A DNA stretch of 64,000 nucleotides from Mercurialis annua. Taxonomy: Eukaryota > Streptophyta > Magnoliopsida > Malpighiales > Euphorbiaceae. Positions within the stretch are counted from its first letter, which is position 1; every line of letters starts with the position of its first letter. Positions 49,901-62,600 of the stretch are shown piece by piece. The notes under the pieces are model-generated. The model worked only from the letters and a program-made list of their open reading frames with translations, had not been told where the DNA came from and did no database searches. The stretch is from the NCBI RefSeq assembly GCF_937616625.2, contig NC_065571.1:29989879-30053878 (forward strand), written 5' to 3'. The position numbers and the translations under genes were made by a program.

Positions 49901-50091
49901 TTATTTAATGAAAATATTATCATATATATATATAGACTGCCTGTTTAAATTGGAGTCTCGGTTGCCCCCGAGCATTTGATTTTATGCATAATTATTTGAT
50001 TGGTTGTTTTCCGCAAGGCTTGCTACGGGTTTTGTTACAACCATACCCATACCCTAGCGCCGGTCGCGATCCATGAAATTGGGTCGTGATA
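46953..50091 (+). repeat. 3' LTR of element C (3139 bp)
   Basis: Uninterrupted partner of the 5' LTR. Starts TGTAATATCCCGTA, ends GTCGTGATA, followed by the TSD CCTGA. Splice-donor-like GT at 47329. Confidence 0.93.
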
Positions 50092-50308
50092 CCTGAACAC
50101 CTGCTGCACCACGTCGTCTAGCTCCACCTCTACCAGCACCAGCTCCTCTGCCCCTACCAGCACCTCTACCTCTGCCAGCACCTCTACCACGTCTAGCATT
50201 TGCCTAAACTGGTGGTACGTTCTGATCGACTTCCATGGAAATCGCATCATCATCCTCAGCTTCTTGCTCTGCCGCGGCACGAGCACGAGTACGAACAACG
50301 TTGTCCAT
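50092..50308 (-). pseudogene. gag-pol: gag N-terminus of element B
   Basis: The minus-strand ATG at 50308-50306 opens MDNVVRTRARAAAEQ, matching the gag start of element A. Codon 35, proline in A, is TAG here (50206-50204). The Arg/Gly-rich region follows and is cut by element C; gag resumes at 36505. The reading just upstream on the minus strand is CCTTAGGAT, the same acceptor-like context as in A. The larger minus-strand frame 50035-50346 is a shadow in another frame. Confidence 0.88.
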
Positions 50309-50651
50309 ATCCTAAGGATTGAACAAAAACAATATAAATAACACATAATTCATACCCAAGTATGAAACAAAACAAGTAACAATTAGGATTTCCCGAGAAA
50401 TCAACAGCATTAAAATGTTCACCCAAATGAAATAACAGCAACTATCAAAAGCATTAAGTCAACATATAATGACCGACTCGACGCAATTCTATTGGTGTGG
50501 GCAGAATGTTTTAAAATCAAAAGATGACGTTTTTAAAGACACGACAGAAACCTATATCCGCAGTAGTTCCTAAGACACAACCATACTTAACAGAGTAAAC
50601 ACATAGCATGCAAATGGCCTTGGTTTGAAACCAAAGCTCTGATACCAAGTT
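50309..50651 (-). other. Leader of element B with primer-binding site
   Basis: Non-coding leader between the 5' LTR and gag. The primer site TGGTATCAGAGC reads on minus at 50647-50636. Predicted intron 3' end (AG) lies at 50313-50312. Confidence 0.88.
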
Positions 50652-53153
50652 TTTCACAACCCATTTTCATGAATCGCGACCGGCGCTAGGGTATGGGTAA
50701 TGTAGTACCAAAACCCGTAGCTAGCCTTTCAATTAACATACAAACACATAAACCTGTAGAAAACCAATGCTCGGGGGCAACCGAGACTTCAGCCTAATTC
50801 TAGCAGTTATATTATTCAACAATTAATATAACATAAATCAGTGTAAATAATGTAACATGCCAGAGCAATATAACTAGTCGGACCAATCCGACAAACAACT
50901 ATAATAATAATAAAGACGACTAGTCAACTACTGCGGTCTAAGAATAAAATAGTTTGATAGTTCTATTAAAATAAATGGAACCTCCGAGGAAAAGTAAATG
51001 CGGAGATCACCAGACTCTCTCAGATCATAACCCTGTGAAAAATTGGGAAAATAACGGGGTCAGATATACTGAGATGAGTTTATACCACTATCTACATTTA
51101 TTAAGTGGAAAACCTTTAAAACCATTTAAAACATTTAATAACAATATTACGAATAATAGTTGGAACCCTAATCCACAATTCTAAATAATAAACATATTCC
51201 AATAAGTCTGGTCCCGAGAGCTGAGCTACACCGAGTTACCACTGACCACACTTATACCATATCCAGAGTCCCGAGAGCTGTGCTACACCAAGTTACTCTA
51301 TTTGGTCCCGAGAGCTGTGCTCACACCGAGTTACCACATTTCCATATATACCTTACCCAGATCAATACCGGTGCGCACGCAGTCCTAATGATGCCCATTA
51401 GTAGCATGTTCCAACTAGAAGCCATAATAATAAAACAGTTCGAAATATACGTACCATATATATATTTAATATTAAAATAACAATTTACTTAATAAAGCGG
51501 TAAATAGTAAGTACAAACTCACAGCTTGCTAATCCATGTGATAACCGGCAAGCAACTAATCCTGGTTCGCCTCTGAAGCACGAACAGTAGACGGGTCTAG
51601 ACAAATAAAATAATTATTAAAAACAGACTCTAACTCTAGAGAGTACTAGATACCACATAGGACTAGCAGAAATAACACGTCGAAATTAAATAATCCAGAA
51701 CAACACAAAAATACCCAAAAGGCAACAATGCACATTTATTACAAGTATATTGAGTTCTCGCTTAAAATCCGACTTACAAATTTTATTTAATAATCTTTAA
51801 ATAAAAATAAATTTCCAAATAGTGGGTTAGCCGATTTGCCAATAACTACCAAGTTAATCTCACTTGTCGGTTGACCCAAGTCTAACCCGACTCAAAACGT
51901 TTATCAAATATAAACCCGAGTTTATATTTATAAAATAATTCAATAAAATAATAATCCATTTTAAAAGCGGAACTCAATAATTTCAATTTCAAGTAACCCA
52001 AGTTACAACCCAAAAATCTAACCATTTTAAGTTTATGAAAGTTTATGGACTAAACTGTACTTTAGCCAATTAGGGACTAAATTGTACTTTTGCCAATTAG
52101 GGACTAAACTGTACTTTTGCCAATTTGATTTTCAAAATCAAATTAAACACTTTTATTTATAATTAAAACAAAATATAAAGTTACCAACCAAAAATCCACT
52201 TAATTAAGTTATAAAAAATATTCAAGGGCTAAATTGTAATTTAGCCAATTTCATGCCAATTAGATATTCAAAATAAAATATAGTTAGTATAATTCAAAAT
52301 GGAATATAATGTTATAACCAACAACTTAATAAGTTAAAAATATGTTCAAGGGCTAAATTGTAATTTAGTCAATTTCACGCCATTTAGATATTTTAAATCA
52401 AATATAATTACCCGAGTAATTATAACTTAAGTTGTAAAATACTTATTGCTCACAAATCACGTATTTATTAATTAAGGGGATATTCGGAGGTCAATTAAAA
52501 CAAAAGCATAGAAAGAATTAACTTGAGGGATTCCATTCTTTTAAACCAAACAAATTGGTGACTATAGTGGCCATTTAGCCATCTTTTCCATTTCAAAAAC
52601 AACTCACCCGCCATTAACAGAACCATAAATCTCTAGAATAAACTCAACCTAGGATTCCAAACAAAACTCTCATCACGGTTTAGACAATTTCAAAAACCTC
52701 ACTTAGGCAACAACCACGAACGATCAGTAATCAAATAAAGAATATCACAATAGCCATCACCGTATTGATTCGTTTCAAAAAAAACGAAGAACAGTATTTC
52801 CGGAAACAATGAAACGACTTCAAACTGAGTTTAATCAACTAGCATCTAACATACCAAGTGATTTATAACAATTACTATGAACGAATCAAAGCCAAACATC
52901 AAGAAAGGAATCGGCAGCAACAACTTCACAAGAACAGACTCTTTATAACCTTAAAACGGAAACCGTACGGCGATTGAAACGAGGTCGATCACGTACCGTT
53001 TAACGAAAACAAGGTGGGGAATCGAAGATACGTGAGTCTAGAACGTCTAAGATCAAACGTAATCAATTTCGATCTAAAAACGAGAGAGAACGACTCAAAT
53101 TATAGAAATGCCGTTAATAGACTAAACTGAAATCAAGAGAAACGAAAACTTAC
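50312..53153 (-). other. Predicted leader intron of element B
   Basis: Donor ATCG|GTAAGTTTTC at 53153 and acceptor CCTTAG ending at 50312, 3 nt before the gag ATG. The length of 2842 bp is close to the 2786 bp predicted in A, although the LTR sequences differ. A prediction only. Confidence 0.4.
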
Positions 53154-53625
53154 CGATTTCAGCAAACTTCAGGAGGGATTTTCGACAGCGATTCTTCAGA
53201 GAATCGAATGAACAATGGCAGCTAGGGTTAGCTTGCAGCGAGGGGAAAAGATTAGGGTTGAAGTTTAGTTATTTAAAGGATCCGTAAGTAGAGAAAATAA
53301 GTCCCAAACTACTTTCCCCGCAAAGCCCATCGCTGGTCTCGTACGAGACCAGCAAAAGAACCATGGTTCTCGTTCAAGAACTCAGTTCTCGAACGAAACC
53401 AAAGGTAATCAACACAGGTCTCGTTCGAGACCTGTGTTGGGTCGAAAGGGGAATTGGCTCAAAGCCAATTCCCTTGGGCCGAGGGAAAATAATTATTTTC
53501 TTGGGCCCAAAAGCTAACCCAATGAACCAACTTGAACCGACCACTAACTTCAAATAATTTCAAAACACCCGGAAAAACGTCGGAAATTACAAAAAAAATA
53601 AATTAAATTTTTACGGGATATTACA
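50652..53625 (-). repeat. 5' LTR of element B (2974 bp)
   Basis: In element orientation starts TGTAATATCCCG at 53625 and ends GGGTTGTGAAA near 50652, where the usual CA end is mutated. Holds the U3 palindromes (53332-53473), a TAACCCTAG telo-box-like motif (53230-53222), the donor GGTAAGTT (GT at 53153-53152) and the three-copy motif. Confidence 0.92.
53332..53473. promoter_or_regulatory. Palindrome cluster in 5' LTR of B
   Basis: 22-bp perfect palindrome at 53332-53353, several TCTCG/CGAGA inverted repeats, and an 11-bp-stem hairpin with CAA loop at 53449-53473. Counterpart of 31355-31498; some arms have point changes here. Confidence 0.75.
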
Positions 53626-56600
53626 TAAACGTTTTGACTTGGTATTGTAATGTCTTGAACGTTTGGCTTAAATCGCTAAAAATGTGACACGTTTATATTT
53701 GCTTCGTAATATTTGTAAACGTTTAGCTTAAATCGCTGAAAATTTGAAATGTCTGGATTTGTTACGTAATGTTTTAAACGTTTGGATTTGTTTCGCATCG
53801 TTTTAAACGTTTTGCTTAAATCGCTAAAAAGCTGCAACATTTGGATTTGCTTGGTAATGTTCGTAAACGTTTGGCTTAAATCGTTAAAAAGGTGAAAATG
53901 TTTGGATTTGTTTCATAACGTTTTAAACGTTTCGATTGGTTTCATAACATTTTAAATGTTTGGCTTAAATCGCTAAAAAGATGAAACATTTGGATTTGTT
54001 TCGTAACGTTTGTAAACGATTGGCTTAAATTTCTAAAAAGGTGAAATGTTTGGATTTGTTTCGTAATGTTTTAAACGTTTGGCTTAAATAGCTAAAAAGG
54101 TGAAACATTAGGATTTGTTTCGTAACGTTTGAAACGTTTGGATTTGTTTTGTAACGTTTTAAACGTTTGATTTAAATCGCTAAAAAGGGGAAACGTTAGG
54201 ATTTGTTTCGTAAAGTTTTAAACGTTTGGATTGGTTTCGTAACGTTTAAACGTTTGGTGTAAATCGCTAAAAATGTTTATGATTTGTTTTATAATGTTTT
54301 AAACGTTCGGTTTAAATCTCTAATAAGGTGAAACGTTAGGATTTGTTTGGTAACGTTTTAAACGTTTGGCTGAAATCTCTATAAAGGTGAAATGTTAGGA
54401 TTTATTTCGTAATGTTTTAAACGTTTGGCTTGGTTTTGTAATGTTTTAAAGTTTGGCTTAAATCTCTAAAAAGGTGAAACGTTAGGATTGGTTCCGTAAC
54501 ATTTGGCTTGGTTTTGTAATGTTTTGAACGTTTGGTATAAATCGGTAAAAAGGTAAAACGTTTGGATTTGTTTTGTAATGTTAGTAAATGTTTTGCTTGA
54601 ATCGCTAAAAAGGTGAAACGTCTGGATTTGTTTCGTAATGTTTTAAACGTTTGGCTTAAATTGCTAGAAATTTGAAATGTTTGGATTTGTTTCGTAAAGT
54701 TTTAAACGTTTGGCTTAAATCGCTAAAAAGTTTAAATGTTAGAATTTGTTTAGTAACATTCTAAAGGTTTGGCTTAAATCGCTAAAAAGGTGAAATGTTG
54801 CGATTTGTTTCGTAACGTTTTAAACGTTTGGATTTGTTTCGCAACATTTTAAATGTTTGGATTGGTTTTATAACGTTTAAACATTTAGCTTAAATTGCTA
54901 AAAAGGTTTCAGATTTGTTTTATAACGTTTTAAACGTTTGGTTAAAATCTCTAATAAGGTGAAACGTTAGGATTTGTTTCGTAACGTTTTAAACGTTTGG
55001 CTTAATTCTCTAAAAAGGTGAAATGTTAGGATTTAATTCGTGACGTCTTAAACATTTGGCTTGGTTTTGTAATGTTTTAAACGTTTGTCTTACATCGCTA
55101 AAAAGGTGAAATGTTTGGATTTGTTTCGTAATGTATGTAAACGTTTGGCTTAAATCGCTAAAAAGGTTAAATGTGTTGATTTGTATTGTAATGTTTTAAA
55201 CGTCTGGATTTGCTTAGAAACGTTTTAAACGTTTGGCTTAAATCGCTAAAAAGATGAAACATTTGGATTTATTTCGTAATGTTTGTAAACGTTTGGCTTA
55301 AATCGCAAAAAAGGTGAAACATTTGGATTTATTTCGTAAAGTTTGTGAACGTTTTGCATAAATTGTTAAAAATGTTAAAACGTTTGGATTTGTTTTATGA
55401 TGTGTGAAACGTTTGCCTTAAATCGCTAAAAAGGGGAAATGTTAGGTTTGTTTTGTAATGTTTTAAATGTTTGGATTTGTTTCGTAACGTTTTAAACGTT
55501 TGACTTTAATCGCTGAAAAGGAGAAACGTTAGGATTTGTTTCGTAAAGTTTTAAACGTTTGGTTTGGTTTAGTAACATTTAAACGTTTGGCTTAAATCGC
55601 TTAAAAGGTTTAGGATTTGTTTTATAACGTTTTAAACGTATGGTTTAAATCGCTAAAAAGGTGAAACGTTATGATTTGTTTTGAAACATTTTAAACATTT
55701 GTCTTAAATCTCTAAACGGTGAAATGTTAGGATTTGTTTCGTAATGTTTTAAACGTTTGGATTTGTTTCGTAACATTTTAAACGTTTGACTTAAATCGCT
55801 AAAAAGGGGAAACGTTCGGATTTGTTTTGTAAAGTTTTAAATGTTTGAATTTGTTTAGTAACGTTTAAAAGTTTGGCTTAAATCGCTAAAAAGGTTTAGG
55901 ATTTGTTTTATAATGATTTAAACGTTTGGTTTAAATCGCTAAAAAGGTGAAACATTACGATTTGTTTCGTAATGTTTTAAACATTTGGCTTAAATCTCTA
56001 AAAAGGTGAAACGTTAGGATTTATTTCTTAGCGTTTTAAACGTTTGGCTTAAATCGCTAAAAAGGTGAAACGTTAGGATTTCTTTGGTAAAGTTTTAAAC
56101 GTTTGGCTGAAATCTCTATAAAGGTGAAATGTTAGGATTTATTTCGTAATGTTTTAAACGTTAGGCTTGGCTTTGTAATGTTTTAAACGTTTGGCTTAAA
56201 TCTCTAAAAAGGTGAAACGTTAGGATTTGTTTCATAACATTTGTAACGTTTGGCTTGGTTTTGTAATGTTGTAAACGTTTGGCTTAAATATCTAAAAAGG
56301 TGAAGCGTTTGGATTTGTTTCGTAGTGTTTGTAAAAATTTCGCTTAAACCGCTAAAAAGGTGAAACGTCTGGATTTGTTTCGTAATGTTTTAAACATTTG
56401 GATTTCTTTCGTAACGTTTTAAACGTTTGGCTGAAATCGCTAAAACGTTTGGATTTTTTTCGTATTTTTTATAAATGTTATGCTTAAATCGCTAAAAAGG
56501 GGAAACATTTATTTTGTAACTTTTGTAAACGTATGGCTTAAATCCTTAAAAAGGTGAAAACGTTTTGTTTTGTTTCGTAACGTTTTAAACGAATCGATTG

Positions 56601-59600
56601 GTTTCGTAACGTTTTAAATGTTTGGCTTAAATCGCTAAAAAGGTGAAACATTTGGATTTATTTCGTAATGTTTTAAACGTTTGGATTGGTTTCGTAACGT
56701 TTGGCTTAAATCGCTAAAAAGATGAAACGTTAGCACTTGTTTCATAATGTTTTAAACGTTTAGGTTGGTTTCGTAACGTTTTAAACATTTGGCTTAAATC
56801 GCTAAAACGGTTTTGGATTTGTTTTATAATGTTTTAAACGTTTAGTTTAAGTGTTTAAAAAGGTGAAACATTAGTATTTGTTTCGTAACGTTTTAAACGT
56901 TTTGCTTAAATCTATAAAAACGTGAAACGTTAGAATTTGTTTAGTAACGTTTTCAACGTTTGGCTTGGTTTTATAATGTTGTAAACCTTTGGCTTAAATC
57001 ACTAAAAAGGTGAACCGTTTGGATTTGTTTCCTAATGTTTATATACGTTTGGCTTAAATCGCTAAATAGGTAAAACGTCTGGAATTGTTTCGTAAGGTTT
57101 TAAACGTTAGGATTTCTTTCGTAACGGTTTAAACGTTTGGCTTAAATTAATAAAAAGTTGAAACATTTAGATTTTTTTTGTAATGTTTGTAAACGTTTGG
57201 CTTAGATCGCTAAAAAGGTTTTGGAATGTTTGTAAACATTTGGATTTATTTCGTAACGTTTGTAAACGTTTGCCCTAAATCCTTAATAAGTTGAAAACAT
57301 TTTCTTTTGTTTCGTAACGTTTTAAACGTTTCGATTGGTTTCGTAACGTTTTAAATGTTTGGCTTAAATCGCTAAAAAAGTGAAATGTTTGGCTTAAATC
57401 GCTAAAAAAGTGAAATGTTTGGATTTGTTTCGTAACGTTTGTAAACGTTTGGCTTAAATTTCTAAAAAGGTGAAACATTTGAATTTGTTTCGTAATGTTT
57501 TAATAGTTTGGATTGTTTTCGTAACGTCTTACACGTTTGGATTAATTCGCTAAAAAGGTGAAACATTTGGACTTGTTTCATAATGTTTTAAACGTTTGGA
57601 TTGGTTTAGTAACGTTTTCAACGTTTGGCTTAAATCACTAAAAAGGGGAAATGTTTGTATTTGAAACATTAGAATTTGATTCGTAAAGTTTTGAACGATT
57701 AACCTAAATCGCTAAAAATGTGAAACATTAGAATTTGTTTCGTAACGCTTTAAATGTTTGGACGAAATTGATAAAAAGGTGAAACGTTCTGATTTGTTTC
57801 GTAATAGTTTATACATTTGGATTGGTATTGTAACGTTTTAAACGTTTGGCTTAAATCGCTAAATAGGTGAAACGTTTGCATTTGTTTTGTAATGTTTGGA
57901 AATGTTTGGCTTAAATCGCTAAAAAGATGAAACATTTGGATTTCTTTCGTAATGTTTGTAAACGTTTGGCTGAAATTGCTAAAAACGGGAAACGTTTGGA
58001 TTGGTTTCGTAACGTTTAAACGTTTGGCTTTAATTGCTTAAAAGGTTTAGGATTTGTTTTATAACGTTTTAAATGTTAGGTTTAAATCGCTAAAAAGGAG
58101 GAATGCTAGGATTTGTTTCGTAACGTTTTAAACGTTTGGCTTGAAGCTCTATAATAGGGGAAACGTTAGGATTTGTTTCGTAACGTTTTAAACGTTTGGC
58201 TTGGTTTTGTAATGTTTTAAACATTTGGCTTATATCGCTAAAAAGGTGAAACGTTTGGATTTGTTTCGTAATGTTTGTAAGCGTTATGGCTTAAATTGCT
58301 AAAAAGGTGAAACGTCTGGATTTGTTTCGTAATGGTTTAAACGTTTGGATTTGTTTCGTAACATTTTGAACATTTGGCTTAAATCGCTAAAAAGCTGACA
58401 TGATTGGATTTTTTCGTAATGTTTGCAAAGGTTTGGCTAAAAAGCTGAAACTTTTGGACTTGTTTCATATCGTATTAAACGTTTGGATCGGTCTTGTAAT
58501 ATTTTAAATGTTTGGCACAAATCACTAAAAAGGTGAAACGTTTGCATTTTTTTTGTAACATTCTAAGCGTTTGGCTTAAATCTCTAAAACGGGGAAACGT
58601 TAGGATTTGATTCGTAACATTTTAATCGTTTAGCTTAAATTGATAAAAAGGTGAAATGTTAGGCCTTGTTTGGTAACGTTTTAAATGTTTGGCTTAAATC
58701 GCTAAAAAAATGAAACGTTTGGATTTGTTTCGTAATGTGTTAAACGTTTTGATTGGTTTTGTAACGTTTTAAACGTTTGGCTTAAATCGCTAAAAAGGTG
58801 AAACGTTTGGATTTGTTTGGTAACGTTTTAAACATTTGGCTGAAATCTCTATAAAGGTGAAATGCTAGGATTTATTTCGTAATGTTTTAAACGTTAGGCT
58901 TGGCTTTGTAATGTTTTAAACGTTTTGCTTAAATCTCTAAAAAGGTGAAACGTTAGGATTTGTTTCATAACATTTGTAACGTTTGGCTTGGTTTTGTAAT
59001 GTTGTAAACGTTTGGCTTAAATATCTAAAAAGGTGAAGCGTTTGGATTTGTTTCGTATTGTTTGTAAAAATTTCGCTTAAACCGCTAAAAAGGTGAAACG
59101 TCTGGATTTGTTTCGTAATGTTTTAAACATTTGGATTTCTTTCGTAACGTTTTAAACGTTTGGCTGAAATCGCTAAAACGTTTGGATTTTTTTCGTATTT
59201 TTTATAAATGTTATGCTTAAATTGCTAAAAAGGGGAAACATTTATTTTGTAACTTTTGTAAACGTATGGCTTAAATCCTTAAAAAGGTGAAAACGTTTTG
59301 TTTTGTTTCGTAACGTTTTAAACGAATCGATTGGTTTCGTAACGTTTTACATGTTTGGCTTAAATCGCTAAAAAGGTGAAACATTTGGATTTATTTCGTA
59401 ATGCTTTAAACGTTTGGATTGGTTTCGTAACGTTTGGCTTAAATCGCTAAAAAGATGAAACGTTAGGACTTGTTTCATAATGTTTTAAACGTTTAGGTTG
59501 GTTTCGTAACGTTTTAAACGTTTGGCTTAAATCGCTAAAACGGTTTTGGATTTGTTTTATAATGTTTTAAACGTTTAGTTTAAGTGTCTAAAAAGGTGAA

Positions 59601-62600
59601 ACATTAGGATTTGTTTCGTAACGTTTTAAACGTTTTGCTTAAATCTATAAAAACGTGAAACGTTAGAATTTGTTTAGTAACGTTTTCAACGTTTGGCTTG
59701 GTTTTGTAATGTTGTAAACCTTTGGGTTAAATCACTAAAAAGGTGAACCGTTTGGATTTGTTTCCTAATGTTTATATACGTTTGGCTTAAATCGCTAAAT
59801 AGGTAAAACGTATGGAATTGTTTCGTAAGGTTTTAAACGTTAGGATTTCTTTCGTAACGGTTTAAACGTTTGGCTTAAATTAATAAAAAGTTGAAACATT
59901 TAGATTTTTTTTGTAATGTTTGTAAACGTTTGGCTTAGATCGCTAAAAAGGTTTCGTAATGTTTGTAAACATTTGGATTTATTTCGTAACGTTTGTAAAC
60001 GTTTGGCCTAAATCCTTAATAAGTTGAAAACATTTTCTTTTGTTTCGTAACGTTTTAAACGTTTCGATTGGTTTCGTAACGTTTTAAATGTTTGGCTTAA
60101 ATCGCTAAAAAAGTGAAATGTTTGGCTTAAATCGCTAAAAAAGTGAAATGTTTGGATTTGTTTCGTAACGTTTGTAAACGTTTGGCTTAAATCGCTAAAA
60201 AGGTGAAACATTTGAATTTGTTTCGTAATGTTTTAAACGTTTGGATTGTTTTCGTAACGTCTTACACGTTTGGATTAATTCGCTAAAAAGGTGAAACATT
60301 TGGACTTGTTTCATAATGTTTTAAACGTTTGGATTGGTTTCGTAACGTTTTCAACGTTTGGCTTAAATCACTAAAAAGGGGAAATGTTTGTATTTGAAAC
60401 ATTAGAATTTGATTCGTAACGTTTTGAACGATTAACCTAAATCGCTAAAAAGGTGAAACATTAGAATTTGTTTCGTAACGTTTTAAATGTTTGGACGAAA
60501 TTGATAAAAAGGTGAAACGTTATGATTTGTTTCGTAATAGTTTATACATTTGGATTGGTTTTGTAACGTTTTAAACGTTTGGCTTAAATCGCTGAATAGG
60601 TGAAATGTTTGCATTTGTTTTGTAATGTTTGTAAACGTTTGGCTTAAATCGCTAAAAAGATGAAACATTTGGATTTATTTCGTAATGATTGTAAACGTTT
60701 GGCTGAAATTGCTAAAAACGGGAAACGTTTGGATTGGTTTCGTAACGTTTAAACGTTTGGCTTTAATTGCTTAAAAGGTTTAGGATTTGTTTTATAACGT
60801 TTTAAATGTTAGGTTTAAATCGCTAAAAAGGAGGAATGCTAGAATTTGTTTCGTAATGTTTTAAACGTTTGGCTTGAAGCTCTATAATAGGGGAAACGTT
60901 AGGATTTGTTTCGTAACGTTTTAAACGTTTGGCTTGGTTTTGTAATGTTTTAAACATTTGGCTTATATCGCTAAAAAGGTGAAACGTTTGGATTTGTTTC
61001 GTAATGTTTGTAAGCGTTATGGCTTAAATTGCTAAAAAGGTGAAACGTCTGGATTTGTTTCGTAATGGTTTAAACGTTTGGATTTGTTTCGTAACATTTT
61101 GAACATTTGGCTTAAATCGCTAAAAAGCTGACATGATTGGATTTTTTCGTAATGTTTGCAAAGGTTTGGCTAAAAAGCTGAAACTTTTGGAATTGTTTCA
61201 TATCGTATTAAACGTTTTGATCGGTCTTTTAATATTTTAAATGTTTGGCACAAATCACTAAAAAGGTGAAACGTTTGCATTTTTTTTGTAACATTCTAAG
61301 CGTTTGGCTTAAAACGTTAGGATTTGATTCGTAACATTTTAAACGTTTAGCTTAAATTGATAAAAAGGTGAAACGTTAGGCCTTGTTTCGTAACGTTTTA
61401 AATGTTTGGCTTAAATCGCTAAAAAAATGAAACGTTTGGATTTGTTTCATAATGTGTTAAACGTTTTGATTGGTTTTGTAACGTTTTAAACGTTTGGCTT
61501 AAATCGCTAAAAAGGTGAAACGTTAGGATTTGTTTGGTAACGTTTTAAACGTTTGGCTGAAATCTCTATAAAGGTGAAATGTTAGGATTTATTTCGTAAT
61601 GTTTTAAACGTTAGGCTTGGCTTTGTAATGTTTTAAACGTTTGGCTTAAATCTCTAAAAAGGTGAAACGTTAGGATTTGTTTCATAACATTTGTAACGTT
61701 TGGCTTGGTTTTGTAATGTTGTAAACGTTTGGCTTAAATATCTAAAAAGGTGAAGCGTTTGGATTTGTTTCGTAGTGTTTGTAAAAATTTCGCTTAAACC
61801 GCTAAAAAGGTGAAACGTCTGGATTTGTTTCGTAATGTTTTAAACATTTGGATATCTTTCGTAACGTTTTAAACGTTTGGCTGAAATCGCTAAAACGTTT
61901 GGATTTTTTTCGTATTTTTTATAAATGTTATGCTTAAATCGCTAAAAAGGGGAAACATTTATTTTGTAACTTTTGTAAACGTATGGCTTAAATCCTTAAA
62001 AAGGTGAAAACGTTTTGTTTTGTTTCGTAACGTTTTAAACGAATCGATTGGTTTCGTAATGATTTAAACGTTTGGCTTAAATCGCTAAAAAGGTGAAACA
62101 TTTGGATTTATTTCGTAATGTTTTAAACGTTTGGATTGGTTTCGTAACGTTTTAAACGTTTGGCTTCAATCGCTAAAAAGATGAAACGTTAGGACTTGTT
62201 TCATAATGTTTTAAACGTTTAGGTTGGTTTCGTAACGTTTTAAACGTTTGGCTTAAATCGCTAAAACAGTTTTGGATTTGTTTTATAATGTTTTAAACCT
62301 TTAGTTTAAGTGTCTAAAAGGGTGAAACATTAGGATTTGTTTCGTAACGTTGTAAACGTTTTGCTTAAATCTATAAAAACGTGAAACGTTAGAATTTGTT
62401 TAGTAACGTTTTAAACGTTTGGCTTGGTTTTGTAATGTTGTAAACCTTTGGCTTAAATCACTAAAAAGGTGAACCGTTTGGATTTGTTTCCTAATGTTTA
62501 TATACGTTTGGCTTAAATCGCTAAATAGGTAAAACGTCTTGAATTGTTTCGTAATGTTTTAAACGTTAGGATTTCTTTCGTAACGGTTTAAACGTTTGGC

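Larger units (their letters stand above)
36506..50091 (+). mobile_element. Element C: LARD-like non-coding LTR retrotransposon
   Basis: Two LTRs of about 3.1 kb (36506-42518 after removing D; 46953-50091) flank a 4.4-kb internal region with a primer site, hairpin and polypurine tract but no coding domain. It is flanked by TSD CCTGA in the gag of B. This matches the class of large retrotransposon derivatives (LARDs): intact cis elements, no proteins. LTR ends resemble those of A and B (start TGTAATATCCCGTA, end GGGTCGTGATA, shared CATACCCATACCCTAGCG stretch), so proteins from a related Tekay-like element are the likely source of mobility. The two LTRs differ by a few percent by eye. Confidence 0.92.
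28956..53625 (-). mobile_element. Element B: Tekay-like chromovirus, nested host of C and D
   Basis: On the minus strand: 5' LTR 50652-53625, primer site 50636-50647, gag start 50308, gag-pol resuming at 36505 and ending at 31756, polypurine tract 31648-31657, 3' LTR 28956-31647. The flanks fit a 5-bp duplication of TAAAC (left copy reads TAAAT, right copy TAAAC at 53626-53630), and joining the flanks gives an ordinary satellite monomer. Protein order and sequence match element A, but the LTRs are clearly diverged from those of A. The element is split by C (36506-50091) inserted into gag and is coding-dead. Confidence 0.93.
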
